Shown: in pieces, positions 35,611 through 47,400 of the stretch | Layout of the letters: every line of letters begins with the position of its first letter | Numbering within the stretch: the first letter of the stretch is position 1 | Assembly (NCBI GenBank): GCA_022578965.1 | Contig: MU400605.1 | Location: forward strand, 62,001 to 126,000 | Length of the DNA: 64,000 bases | Direction: 5' to 3' | Source of the DNA: Xylaria sp. FL1777 | Taxonomy: Eukaryota > Ascomycota > Sordariomycetes > Xylariales > Xylariaceae | Program-made: the position numbers and the translations under genes | The notes under the pieces: generated by a model | What the model was told of the DNA's origin: nothing | The model's database searches: none | What the model saw: only the letters and a program-made list of their open reading frames with translations

Positions 35611-37833
35611 AGATATTCAATCCTGTCTTCTTTCTTAGGCTCATTGTTTTGCCCTCTTTCTAACGAATTATCTCCTTCAGCTTTGAGATACCTCGTCATG
35701 GTTCCAGATCGTTCTGGGAATTGTTTATAGAGAAACTGGGGTTCAGCACCTGTAACCCTGGGCTCTCTCTTCTCTGCCCCATTCCAGTTTCACTTGGCTT
35801 ACGGCAATTGTATGAGTTATGAAAACTTCAGATGGGTCGGCGAGGCTGATCAGGTAGAACAAGGCTCCTTTGAGGTGTCCAAGGATGTTTGTGGGTAGTG
35901 AGGCGTTCAGGTCTGGATGGGAACGTACGGAATTGATTGCGCTGTGTATTTAGGAAGTAATCGCATTGAAAAAATGAAGCCAACAATTATGAATTTCGGT
36001 ACACCATTTCTCGCCAAGCCTTAAGTTGGGCGCAATTAATTATATAAAAGAGGTGTCTTGTGCGTTGTAAGGGGCTGCTCACTGCCATCCATTCTAATGA
36101 TATAGACTACCGTTTACCGGATGGGGTCTCTCATATTCTTATTCCTATTCGACTAGGTGCCCTGTATGTAAGAGAAGGATTCTGCTTCAGCAAGACCTTA
36201 GAAACACCCAGAACTCGCTATAGGGCGAGAGCCCCTTTGGCAACGCGTATGTTGCAGTGCCACGGAGATATCAGAATAGTATCATTTGGATCCTACGTTG
36301 AGGTGCTCTCATAGCCTATAGCGGACTTGTTACTAGTATTACCCACCTGTTACCTAGGTACAGTAGAACTGTGTACCTGAGTAGACAGGTAGAAGAAGTT
36401 GTCTACACTACCCTGCCTAAGAAGTATCCAAATAGACTACCTACTGTGCACTGCTAGGCGGATCGGGAGCAACCTTAGCCCTTAGGTACTTAGGTGCTGT
36501 CTTTCTCTGCGATGGCAGCTAGCTCACTACAGTACTTAACCTACCTGGGCAGGTTCCCGGATACATACCAGTGCTAGTACTACTCCAGAAGCTCAACTGA
36601 CACATTCATAAGGTGTACATACCACGGTCAACCCATATAACAACTGTAGTAATTTCTAGGTAGCCCCTAAGCAGCAGACTCTACTACCTAAGTACTTGAA
36701 TGCAGACAAGAGATGGGGTGTCGTCAGCCAGCCTACTCGAAGAGCTACATCACCCCTAGCCAGCCAATCATCTTACACCCTTTTCGGTCAATCGTACCAT
36801 CAACGCCCGTGATGGCCAGCCAGCATATTCCTCTCTGTCCCAAGGCCATCTACCGAGTCCAACTAGGCAAGTAAAGCTACCTACTTACATGGGTAGGTAG
36901 TCTAATTGCATTCAGCGCTTCCTTACAATAATACAGTGTTGTCTTCAAACAGTACCGACTGAAGGTTCATCCAGCACCTCCCTAATGCCGCCTCGCCTAC
37001 CTAGGTACAATACCTACGATCCAACTTAGCGCTATAGCCGCCCCCCTATGATTCCTCTCCCAGGTGCTTCCCTAACCTGAACACCTACAGTAGGTAAGTA
37101 CTTAAGTACCTAGGTAGGTATCTATGTGTATCTTGTCTACCTACATACCGACCTAGGTAGTACTTTACCTATCTAGGTCGCTAGCTGCGATTCATGTGAC
37201 TCCCTAAACAAACATCTACGTCTGCCTATTCCCGTAAGGCAATGTGCGCCATACGTATACCTACCAGCCCCGAGGACCTAACCTGCGCATGTACCTACTA
37301 TTTCTATTCTTAGATACCTTCATACTAGGTACTCTATCACGGTAGATGATAGCAGTGGACGTTACCGATCTACCCATGCATAGCCAAGCTTACAATTGAA
37401 CCGTTAACTTGCGTCCTGCTCACTGATAAAAGCCTTACAAAAGCTACTACACGAAAGAATAAGGGGGAAAGAACATGTTATCTTAAATATCATAAGAATT
37501 CCCATCCACTAAACCGTGTTATAAAGCAAGGATCCCCGATTCCAACCTCGTCTCTACTAGACGGCTTATGAGCTCTCGCACCTCAGATGCTCAAGTAGGT
37601 ACTCAGGCAACCTATCTTAAGTACCTAGGTAGGTAGGCATATGGATAGATACATAGACAGATACTTACCTAACCGTCCCAATATCACACAAGTGCAAGAA
37701 CAGCCAACCTCACGACTTCTCACCCAATATACCCAAATAATCTAATATCAACGCATCCCTCACCGTTCCATTCCTTCCAAATTTCCCCTTCCCCTTCCCC
37801 TTCCCACCCCCACACCAACCCAACCCAATCAAA
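35611..37833. other. gene-free region with dense TAGGTA/CCTAGG words
   Basis: This lies between the convergent HMG-box and urease genes. There is no coding signal; the frame at 36060-36314 has no motif. The distinguishing content is an exceptional density of ACCTAGGT, TAGGTAGG and TACCTA words, especially 36340-36720, 36880-37170 and 37590-37640. Some are arranged as inverted pairs around short spacers. 3' UTRs of both neighbours lie at the two ends, with a long C/T and A/C tract at 37770-37830 next to the urease stop. Confidence 0.6.
36880..37170. repeat. dense cluster of palindromic CCTAGG / TAGGTAGG words
   Basis: Within 290 bp there are repeated ACCTAGGT palindromes and TAGGTAGG or CCTACCTA runs, for example near 36891-36902, 37008-37018, 37090-37124 and 37150-37180. 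The same words occur singly or in small groups in most gene-free stretches of the window but hardly in coding exons. This could reflect a short dispersed repeat, a protein-binding site or local slippage. The sequence alone does not choose among these. Confidence 0.7.
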
Positions 37834-38900
37834 TCAATAGACGAACCAATCCTGCGCAAGCGGCAACACAGTAGCGGGCTCAGCGGTGCAGAGCTCGCCG
37901 TCGGCCTCGACGGTGTAGCGCTCGGGGTCGACGCGCATGCGGGGCATGGCGTCGTTGAAGGCCATGTCCCTCTTGCTGACGGAGCGGCAGCCGCGCACGG
38001 GCTCAACGCGCTTCCTCAGCCCGTAGGCGGCGACGGCGCCATTGGTGATGCTGGCCTGCGAGACGAAGACGACGCTCGTCGACGGCACGAGAGGCGCGAA
38101 CATGGGGCGCGCCAGCACCGGCTGTACTGTTGGGATCGAGGCGTTCGGGTCACCCTAGAAGAGAGAGAGAAGGGCACCCGGTGTTAGTTGTTTTAAAGGG
38201 AGCGAAAAAGAAAAGAAAAGAAAGTATATATCTCCCCCTGACGATTTTGGTCTCGGACGGATAGAGAGAAGGAAGAGTAAGGTACGCAGTGGGGTGGGGG
38301 AAGAAGGGTGACGAGAGAAAATTCATCGAGCGGCTGGAAAGGGGGAAGGGGAAGAGAATAGCATGGGTTGGTCATAAGCATGCAGAGGTAGGGGAGGGAG
38401 GGAGTTCATATGTATATGTGTGAGAGAGACGGGAAGAAAGAGACAAGAAAGAAGAGCAGGAAGAGGGGGGAAGAGGAAGTTAGACGTACCATCTGAGACC
38501 AAGCAATCAACCCGCTCTTGATAACAGTGGTAGGCTTCGCGCCGAACCAGGCGGGATCCCACACGACGAGATCCGCGAGCTTGCCGACCTCGACGCTGCC
38601 GATGAGATGGCTCATGCCCTGGGCGCGGGCCGGGTTGACCGTGTACTTGCTGACGTAGCGCTTGACGCGGAAGTTGTCTGCGTCGGTGCCGCGGTCCTCG
38701 GGTAAGGGCCCGCGCTGGACCTTGTTCTTGTGCGCCGTGTTCCAGGTGCGCAGGATGACCTCGCCGCAGCGGCCCATGGCCTGGGAGTCGGAGGACATCA
38801 TGCTGATGGCGCCGCGGTCGTGCAGGACGTCCTCGGCGGCGATGGTCTCGGCGCGGATGCGCGACTCGGCGAAGGCCACGTCCTCGGGGATGTCGCGCGA

Positions 38901-38937
<37 letters not shown>

Positions 38938-40781
38938 TCGAGCGTGTTGCGCGTGTAGGGGCGCGTCGGGTTCGTGCTCGACGGCAGCACGTTGGCGTGC
39001 TCGACCACCGAGATGATGTCGGGCGCGTGTCCGCCGCCCGCGCCCTCCGTGTGGTACGTGTGGATCGTGCGGCCCTTGAACGCCGCCAGCGTCGACTCCA
39101 CGTACCCGGACTCGTTGAGCGTGTCGGTGTGGATGAGGCACTGCACATCCAGCTCGTCGCACACGCTCAGGCACGCGTCGATGGCCGCCGGCGTTGTGCC
39201 CCAGTCCTCGTGCAGCTTCAGCCCGCACTGGCCCGCGAGCACCTGCTCCCGGAGCGCCTCCGGCGCGCTGTCGTTTCCCTTTCCCGTGATCCCGATGTTG
39301 ATGGGTAGCTCGTCGCATGCCTGCAGCATCTGGCGCGTGTAGTGGGCGCCGGGCGTGCAGGTCGTTGCCGATGTACCGGCGCTGTGGTCTCGGTCAGTTA
39401 GAGGAAAAAAAGACAAGAGAAAAAAATATACATATAAAGAAAAATAAAATACGAAAGAGAACTTCTCGCCGTTCACAATACTAAAACAGAAATAGATATA
39501 TATAAAGATAAACAGCGCAGCAAAAACTCACCTAGGTCCCACGCCGCCACCAAGCAAAGTCGTGATGCCAGAAGCGATAGACTCGAACGCCTGCTGGGGG
39601 CAAATGAAGTGAATATGCGAGTCCATGCCGCCAGCAGTGACGATCTTGCCCTCGCCAGCAACGACGTCGGTGCAGCTGCCGACGACCATGCCGGGCGAGA
39701 CGCCGTCCATGACGTCCGGGTTGCCGGCCTTGCCGATGCCCACGATGAGGCCCCCCTTGACGCCGATGTCGGCCTTGTAGATGCCCGTGTAGTCGACGAC
39801 GAGGGCGTTGGTGACGACGAGGTCGAGGCAGTCGGCGTCGGCGCACCCGCTCCGCTGGCCCATGCCCTCGCGCAGCGTCTTGCCGCCCCCGAACTTGCAC
39901 TCGTCCCCGTACACCGTCAGGTCCCGCTCGACCCTGACCCACAGGTCCGTCGAGCCCAGCCTCACGCGGTCGCCCGTCGTCGGCCCGAACATGGCGCGGT
40001 ACGCCGCGCGGTCCATCGTGAACGCCTCCAGGGCGTCGTTGTCATCCCCGCCCAACAACGACGACAAGCCCGCCGTTGGCTGCGGCTCGTGCGCGAACCC
40101 GGCCTGCTGCAGCCGCGCGATGATCTCGTCGGCGCGGCCGAGGTCCACGGGCCCCGACGCGAGGTTGTTGCCGCCGCGGATGACGCGGTGGCCGCCGATC
40201 TCGACGAGCGTGACGGTCTTGGTGTCGCCGGGCTCGAAGCGCACGGACGTGCCAGCAGGGATGTCGAGGCGGCAGCCGTAGGCCAGGCCGCGGTCGAAGG
40301 AGAGCTGGGGGTTCGTCTCGACGAAGTGGTAGTGGCTGCCGACCTGGATGGGGCGGTCGCCCTTGCTCGTGACCCGGAGCCTGAGGCGGCGGCGGCCCTC
40401 GTTGATGGCCAGGCGCGGCGCGGCGCCCTTGACGGCCACCACAGCGCCGGGGGCGTTGGCGGCGTCGTAGGCCGAGGCCGGGGCCGCCGCCGCGAACAGG
40501 TCGGCCGGCGGCACCGGCAGGAAGCTCCCGTACAGCGCCTTGGCGAGGTCCCCGTGCTCCGTGGCGATGGGGTTGTGCACCGTCACCAGGTACGTGCCCA
40601 CGGGGAACGTGCCCTCGACCTGGATCTCGTGCAGCGTGCTCACGACGGACGGCAGCACGTGGCGCCGGCCCAGCATGGTGGCGCCGATGGACATGAGGTC
40701 CGCCACCGTGTGCTGGCCATCGCGGATCAGCTCCTGGAGATTATTGGCGATGAGGGCCTATTGTGAAACGCATTAGCACCC

Positions 40782-40814
<33 letters not shown>

Positions 40815-41244
40815 GCCTGTGTGCCCGTCTAAGTGGATTTCATCCCATCCCCATCTCCCATTGATGTAGCACTGTGTAAGAGGCGTCGAACGGCCAAGAT
40901 GCCAAGTCCATGCCTCATGTAACAACCAGCGTTCTGTTATGTAGAAGTTAGGTAATGAGAACGTACCGTCGCCTCTGTATGGTTCAATCTGACTCCCCGC
41001 GCGAGACGTCGCTGGGCGAGGAAGCCCAGTTGGGATATGACAAGCTTGTCAAGCTATAAATAAAAGAGACAATTTCCACATTAGTGTTTTGAAGCTTTCC
41101 ATTCTCGTTCGCTCAACACATCTCCACGGCTGCACACACACACACACACAATAACACCATGACGTCCCCACGGCGTGGCTTGGCGCACACTAGCCATTGG
41201 GACAGGGGATCGAAAGCACGAACCTCTTTTGGGACGAGATGCAT
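37834..41244 (-). CDS. URE1: urease (single-chain gamma-beta-alpha fusion)
   Basis: Five exons, 41244-41224, 41053-40967, 40757-39532, 39381-38490 and 38154-37834, encode 848 aa. The first exon codes for only seven residues (MHLVPKE). The order is gamma part ([20 protein letters not shown]), beta part ([28 protein letters not shown]) and alpha part ([16 protein letters not shown] [12 protein letters not shown] onward). Nickel ligands and catalytic residues are in place: HIHF (H417, H419), [10 protein letters not shown] with the carbamylated lysine at K500, [24 protein letters not shown], the flap [11 protein letters not shown], and SSDSQAMGR with the last nickel-ligand Asp. The cytosolic enzyme turns urea into ammonia and CO2 and needs nickel and accessory proteins that are not in this window. 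Length is normal for fungal urease. Introns 1 and 2 carry microsatellites. Nitrogen control is expected for the family, but no site is assigned. Confidence 0.97.
40781..40815. repeat. CTGT tetranucleotide microsatellite in urease intron 2
   Basis: Eight to nine perfect CTGT units on the plus strand, inside the 209-nt intron between the second and third urease exons. It does not touch the splice sites. The length is likely to vary between strains. Confidence 0.9.
41133..41151. repeat. CA dinucleotide microsatellite in urease intron 1
   Basis: About nine CA units lie in the 170-nt intron that follows the seven-codon first exon of the urease gene. It is a simple repeat with no coding role. Confidence 0.85.
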
Positions 41245-42026
41245 CTTGAAGCCCTGAGCCTCTCTCGATATTCAATACTCAACCCACCTATACGTGAGAG
41301 TAACACATACAGAGTCAGGTTACACGCACCACATATAAATAGGATAAATAAGCAATAGAACGGTAGTCGTTCATTCAAGGTTTAGACACCAATGGGGGGC
41401 GCCGCCGTGCGAGCTTATCGCGAAGCTCTCAGCCCCTTGTGTTAATCCCCCAGGGTACCCCGCAGTGGCACATCAGATAAGGACTGACTTCAACAAGTTG
41501 TACTAAGAGTAATGTATAATGCCTAGCCGGTTGACGCAGTAGACGTTTTAGTTGTACGTGTATTGAGTCTACGCCAGTTGAACAACTATGTATACTTAGC
41601 CAAAACTTTGCCTCTGAAAGTCATGTTCAAGGTGATGTATCCCCCTATCTGAGTGATGAGGAACTGGCATCATCAAAACTGATGTTAGGCTTTATAGTAT
41701 CTAGGTAGGTACTTTGTTTACACGCCGTGGTGAATTTCGTATTTGATATCGAATAAATCAATTGCTCTGGTTCTCAACGTTAAATCTTCTGATCTTCTGT
41801 ACCAGCATAGGGCACCGTTCGGCTTCTCCCACCATACTCTAACAACAAGGACAAGCAAGTGCAAGTATAATATTTGACGGATAACCCTGTTAGACGCCTA
41901 GCACTCCAGCCCCTGCAACTCCAAATTTGGTATCAGTAAACCTCCAACGCCGGTTGCTGCTCCCCTTCCGTATATAATACGCACAAGGTATTCCATGAAC
42001 GACCACCATCATAAAAGACTGTAATT
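41245..42026. other. urease promoter and 3' flank of ADA3
   Basis: Both neighbours lie on the minus strand. The part near 41245-41460 is upstream of the urease ATG. The middle part is AT-rich with a CTAGGTAGGTA word at 41700. No gene, RNA or defined factor-binding site was recognised. Confidence 0.5.
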
Positions 42027-44383
42027 TCATTCCTCTTCGACCTCCTCATCCCAAGCTTGCCGTTCCTTCTTAATCAGATCGGTCATGATCTCAGGCTTGA
42101 ATATAGTGCTGTCAGCATCCGAGGCGCGAGGCACCTTGCCGAGGGTATCGTCATCAAACACCGTGCCGATACTGTTTATCCATCGACGACGTCGTTCCAT
42201 CAGAGTCCTAGTCATGTCGCCGATCCCTGGCCGTGCCATGCCGGCACCAGCGCTACCGGCAGGATGACTTCCACCACCGGCACCACCCGGTCGTTTCGAC
42301 TTCTTACTCTTGCCCATGGTTCGTGTGCGTTTAAGATACGCACCTTGGACCTGAGTATCAAGATCTTCTAGGATGGTCTGGTATTCCTGATGTGCCATCC
42401 TCTCCTTCACAAGGTCGGTAAGCCTAGCCTTGCGGGCGCCGTTGATGAGAATCTGTTGGCGTAGTCGGTCCTGGAGGAGTCGTAGGCGTGCCGCCACCTC
42501 GTCATCGAAGTGGCCATCGTAGTCGCCCTCAAACCCTTCCTGCGGTAAGAATCCAATATGACGAAGTTCTTGCTTGATGCGCTCGTCGACCTGCAGGTAG
42601 TCAAGCTTCGGGTGTGTGGCCTTCTTCCAGGCTTCGCTAGTCGATTCGGCCATGAAGGCTGCCGGGGGGATACTTCTCCCTTCATCCCCAGCAGCACCTG
42701 CCCCGCCATCTCCGTTGACTTCTTCTTTCGGCTCGGAATCACCATTAATACCGTTAGTTATTGGCTTGTCTTCGCTCGGTTGTGCGCGCGCTTCTGGGCG
42801 CATGGCTTGCAGAAGACGCGATAAGACGGGGCCGACCGAAAGCTTATCCGTCTCGGCAACATCGTCGTCCATGTTGTCAATGGTACCACGAGGTTGGTTA
42901 GGCGCCAGCTTGTCCCTACCCTGACCGTTCGAGTCAATAGCCATCGCATTATCTTCCTCAGCCCAGGTTTCGGAGTAGTGCTTCTTCCCCCGCTTGGGCA
43001 TGACGAAGGAGTTTGTGCGGTCGCCCCGCTCTCGTAGGAAGGTCAGGTCTTCCTCGACAAATGGACGGAAATACGGCTCGACGTAAGTAGAAAAGGTACT
43101 AAAACTGATCTGATTTGTTGGCTTCGCATTACTGAAGTCCTTATCGGGAGGGTCACCAGCGATCTGGTCGGCAAGATCAGTGCTGGGAAAGACGGCGACA
43201 GAATATAATTCTTTCAATTCATCGATAGACATGCCCGGCTTCGCGTCGAGGATTTCATAGACGGTGGGATCGGGGAACGTGGATGGGTCTTCACCAAAGG
43301 TTTGGAATTGAGGGGCCTCGCGAGCAGGAGGCGCAAACTCGTCCTCCGAGGACTCTTCTCCCTCCTCATCTTCCTCCCCAGCATCCTTGTCGAGTTTCAC
43401 CTTTTCGTCAACCTCCATGGCGCTTGATGCTGGCTGGGCAACAGGTGACAGCGAAGAACTAGCCGAGTCGTTATCGCGAGACTGTTTGCGAGGTTTATTG
43501 CTAGAATCGCGCAGTGGAGAAGATCGTTCTATAGATACTAGAGTCAAAACCAAACTTCAGAAATGCCGTGTCTGCAGCAACCGCGTACAAGAGGTAATGT
43601 GAACACAAAACAAAATAGGTAAGGTGTGTGGGCGAATTTTAGGGGGGGTTGGTAGGTATCTTGGTAGGTATCCATCCAAGCAGACCGGCGTCACCAAGGC
43701 AATGATGACAATGATAGAATGATGGTCCTGAACAGCAACAATGGTTGCTCAAGGCAGCATAAATAATAAGTAGTCCACACACACACACACACATATACAC
43801 ATTCCCACACAACGCACATGTGTGGAACAACAGAAGTTACGGGTTGGCGGCTGCGCAGCAACCTACCTATATTTTGATCTCCTGGAGCGAGATTCTCGGT
43901 TGCTTTTCTTTTCTTTTTATTGGGCTTCTTTTCGCTGTCCTGCGACGCCCCGTCTCTTCGTTTGTCCGACTTACTGGTCGTCGACTGCAGTTCGTTCACG
44001 TGGTGGCCCTTCTTCTCGGCGACAATCAGGCGCATGGCCTTATCGCACCAGTTGCCGCGGCGTTCGATGAGGTCGTGCAACTTTTCTAGTTTCGAGAGTA
44101 AGGCTTCGAGTGTCTTGGAGTCGGGAATCACAGCATTGGAGGTACTCGGGTCGAGGATGTCGTCGGAAAGGATGCTTCGCATATGCTCGTACTTGACGTC
44201 GAACAGGTCGCTCTCGAGCAGCTCGACGGGCGGGATGCTGGCGGCGGCGGCGGCGGCGTTGGCAGTGGAGGTGTTGGTGCTGGCGCTGGGCAGGCTGGAC
44301 ATGGGGGTCGTGTTACGACTGCGCTGAGCTTTTGCGCCCGAGGCTTTCTTGCCTGTGCCCTTTTGACTCGGCGCCGGCGGCAT
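42027..44383 (-). CDS. NGG1: Ada3/Ngg1, SAGA/ADA acetyltransferase module subunit
   Basis: Two exons, 44383-43867 and 43537-42027, give 675 aa. The intron is 329 nt, long for this window, and contains a CA microsatellite. The N-terminus is Ser/Ala/Thr-rich low-complexity sequence, followed by a helical block ([42 protein letters not shown]) conserved in fungal Ngg1. The central part is acidic and disordered. The C-terminal half carries the Ada3 domain: [60 protein letters not shown] and [13 protein letters not shown]. Ada3 links Gcn5 and Ada2 to SAGA and raises nucleosome acetylation by Gcn5. Two in-frame acceptors nine bases apart (after positions 43538 and 43529) would include or skip three residues. 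A GGCACA repeat lies just upstream of the ATG. Confidence 0.9.
43776..43793. repeat. CA microsatellite in the ADA3 intron
   Basis: About nine CA units on the plus strand inside the 329-nt intron of the Ada3 gene. The intron also holds two GGTAGGTA words near its 3' end on the coding strand. Confidence 0.85.
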
Positions 44384-44429
44384 CGCGTGAGTTCAGGAGG
44401 TGATGGGCAAGGTTACGGGGCCGGGGACG

Positions 44430-44432
44430 GGC

Positions 44433-44473
<41 letters not shown>

Positions 44474-44480
44474 CACAGGC
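44430..44480. repeat. GGCACA hexanucleotide repeat just upstream of ADA3
   Basis: Eight units of GGCACA/GGCACG on the plus strand lie about 47-97 bp before the Ada3 start codon (minus strand), so in its leader or core promoter. Frames through it on both strands read as Gly/Thr or Ala/Cys runs and are not genes. Confidence 0.9.
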
Positions 44481-47400
44481 GGCACGAGGGGAGCGAGGAC
44501 GTGTCAAGGAGAAACCAGTCGAGCCAGCCAGCCAGCATTCATAATCAGAGAGACGAGCGATAAGGCAATCACACAGGCGGTGGAGGCGTTGTATCACATC
44601 CGGTAGGTCGGTACGGCAGGTAAGGGACGCCGTCGCCAGGCGCGCGTGTGGTTACGTGATGGGCTGCTGCTGGCGTCGACCATCCATTGATCGATGAGCG
44701 GTGGCTTCTGAGACCTGCCTGGCTAATAGGCTGAATTCTGGGCTGGATGAACTAAGGGATGGGAGAGGCTTGGCATGGACCCAAGACAGGCCTAAGATTT
44801 CCCACAGGACGTCCCCACTCTCCTTCGCCTCGCATTACCTAATGCAAGCCACAGCCACGCTAATCCATAGAGTTAGCGTTCTACCATCTCCGCCAACGTA
44901 AGCAGTACCTACTTAGTAGGTACGAAGGACTAACTTTGGTATCTACATAGAACAACACAAGGGCCAAATATTAATCTATCATACTATTATAGTCGCTAAA
45001 TGACTTAAGTTCATATACCAGAAGCTTTACTCAAACTTTCCCTTCTACTCGGTTGTTAAGTTAGTATTCAAACTAGGTAGCAGAGTTTAGGCCACGGAAC
45101 AGGCATCCAACCTTTAACAGTGGCAAAACTGTTTCGAATGCGATGATATATCCTCGAGGAACAATTGTTCGGACTCCCTCTCTCAGAAGGTCGCTTCTTT
45201 GACGCATTACGGTGCCAGATAGATAATCCCATCCTATCCCATGCCTCTCGACAGTATGAGTCTCAGGATATCGAGGGAATCTCGCATGATGGCTTGACCT
45301 CATATCCCTGTCTTATATTACTTGCCATTCAATCTACAATATGTAACGAAGTTGCCTATTATACCGTACTCACTTCTTTTTTCTGGAAGCAATTGGAAAA
45401 GGAAAGGAGCCAGAGACGTATTTTCCTCAGTTTTCTCTCAACTTAGTAAGAATTATCACGACAAGTCTCGCCACGTCCACTAGCAACTCACGAAGTACTT
45501 CCAACCGCAATGGTTTTGCCAATATCCTCGATAGTCTATGCGATGCCACGTCCTTCCACATCAATCATTATATTTCCGAAAACGCCCACAAATGTAGTAG
45601 CTCTCAAGCATCATACTCATGATTTCGATACCTCGCTAGTACAACAACATCCAGTGCTAGAATTAGTTGTGTTAAGCAATAATACCATAATTATATCTTA
45701 TACAGCTACAATAGGAAGCATATAATACGTTGATTCTTAGAAGACGATCAATTTTCAACGTATAAAGAGCGAGATCCCCTCGACCAACTCCTCTAAAAGG
45801 TGATAGGGGCTGTGGCATGGCGGACAAAGACAGACCTATGAATCAGATGTATCCTAATGAACGTCTAACTCTACAGCCAGACAACAACAGAAGCTTACCA
45901 AATCCCAAATTAAATAGCTTTAAATTAGTTACTATGAGACCTCTCCTATTCACCTCCAGCATTTGTAAGTTCTATGATGTCATAGTTGCATCTCAGCATA
46001 GTCTGGTGCTTTAAGACCCGGGACCGTTGAACCAAATCATATCAACAGCTAGGACTACGCTGTCCCAATGCATTTTACAAATACCGAATACGCCTCAGCA
46101 CTTGCTTAATTACAATGGTATTTCTACTGTTGGCCCCTAGTTGTAGAATACCCGGATAGTACGGGAGAATAGACCATGTTTCAGGAATTGTAAGAGTCTC
46201 CTATTATGTTGTCTACGTCTTCTAATTTTCTACAGGAGGAAAACACGTGGCACAATTGTACGAATGGAGGAGATTTCTACCTGAGTGAAAGTTATGAAAG
46301 GCTAGCATTATTCCGAGCTATTTCTAGATTCATTCTATATGGGCCCCATATCTACATGGGAAGGTCACATTGCGCCTCGAAACTCCCTCCAAGCCGGGCT
46401 ACTTCACTTGAAGGGAAATGATTTGGAATAATGCATCAGTTCTTTTGATCTTTCCTGTATTTTTAGGTGCCATGCCGATATGTTGCCTCTTTGCGTCTCG
46501 GTAAGTTCTACTATTGGAGATCGCTCTCCGGAACATGGCCAGCGTAACCAGAATAAGCTGAGATCCGTGTTGTCTACTGAACAAATGCGAAACTTTAAGA
46601 AGTAGGATACGATTTTTGGAATGTAGCCTAGGAAGGTGTGGATAAAATAAGAGTGGCAAGCCTGAAGAAGTCTGACATCATGGCACAGTATTCCATCCTG
46701 AATTAAAGACTATTAGCGAGTCATAAGGACGGTCGTAATTTGGGTTCGTACAACACTATGAGTGAACTTTTTGTTACATAGTTGATGTAGAGAGCAATAT
46801 AATTTACGTTATTATTCTTTCCTTAGTATTCTGTTGCTGTTAATTGGTCGTGGAAAACTTTTCATGCGGTCAGATATAGATAAGACATGCATGCAATATA
46901 CCTGTGGCATATTCGTGGCGAGATAATACTTTATAATATCCTTACGGGTGTACGAGTCGAGCTATTCGTCAATACTACATGAGCTTCAAGCATTGGACAA
47001 AAATCCATGTAGAATGCATGCAGGTGTCGTGTGAAAGCACCCCTTTCAGCCTCATTATTTCAGATGTGTTCAAGGTACCTACTAGAAAATGGATACATTG
47101 TGCTCATCATTATGATGTCAAGCCTGTTTTTTTAATCCGCCAAGAGGTTGTATCGGTAATACCTCGAAATGCGATACCTTGATGTTTTTAATATTATACG
47201 ACTTGACTGGTTAGTGTGGCAAGTAGCTACACAACAAACAACCTAGTCATGGGGAGTGGACAAAAGACGGTGACCGGTATATACACTGGAGCCGGTGTGA
47301 TATCAATGCTCTGTCAGATATGCAGGCAATCTAATTAGAAGCAGGTTTCGCTACATGTAACCCCTTTCGGGCTCTGCACATTTAAGTACTCAACTAATGG

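Noticed and set aside
39609..40766. A 385-aa plus-strand open frame opposite the urease gene
   Set aside because: Antisense shadow. The minus strand carries all the urease motifs.
44400..44606. Gly-Thr repeat frame, at first considered as a small repeat protein or CRISPR-like array
   Set aside because: It is a simple GGCACA hexanucleotide repeat without spacers, in a eukaryotic promoter.
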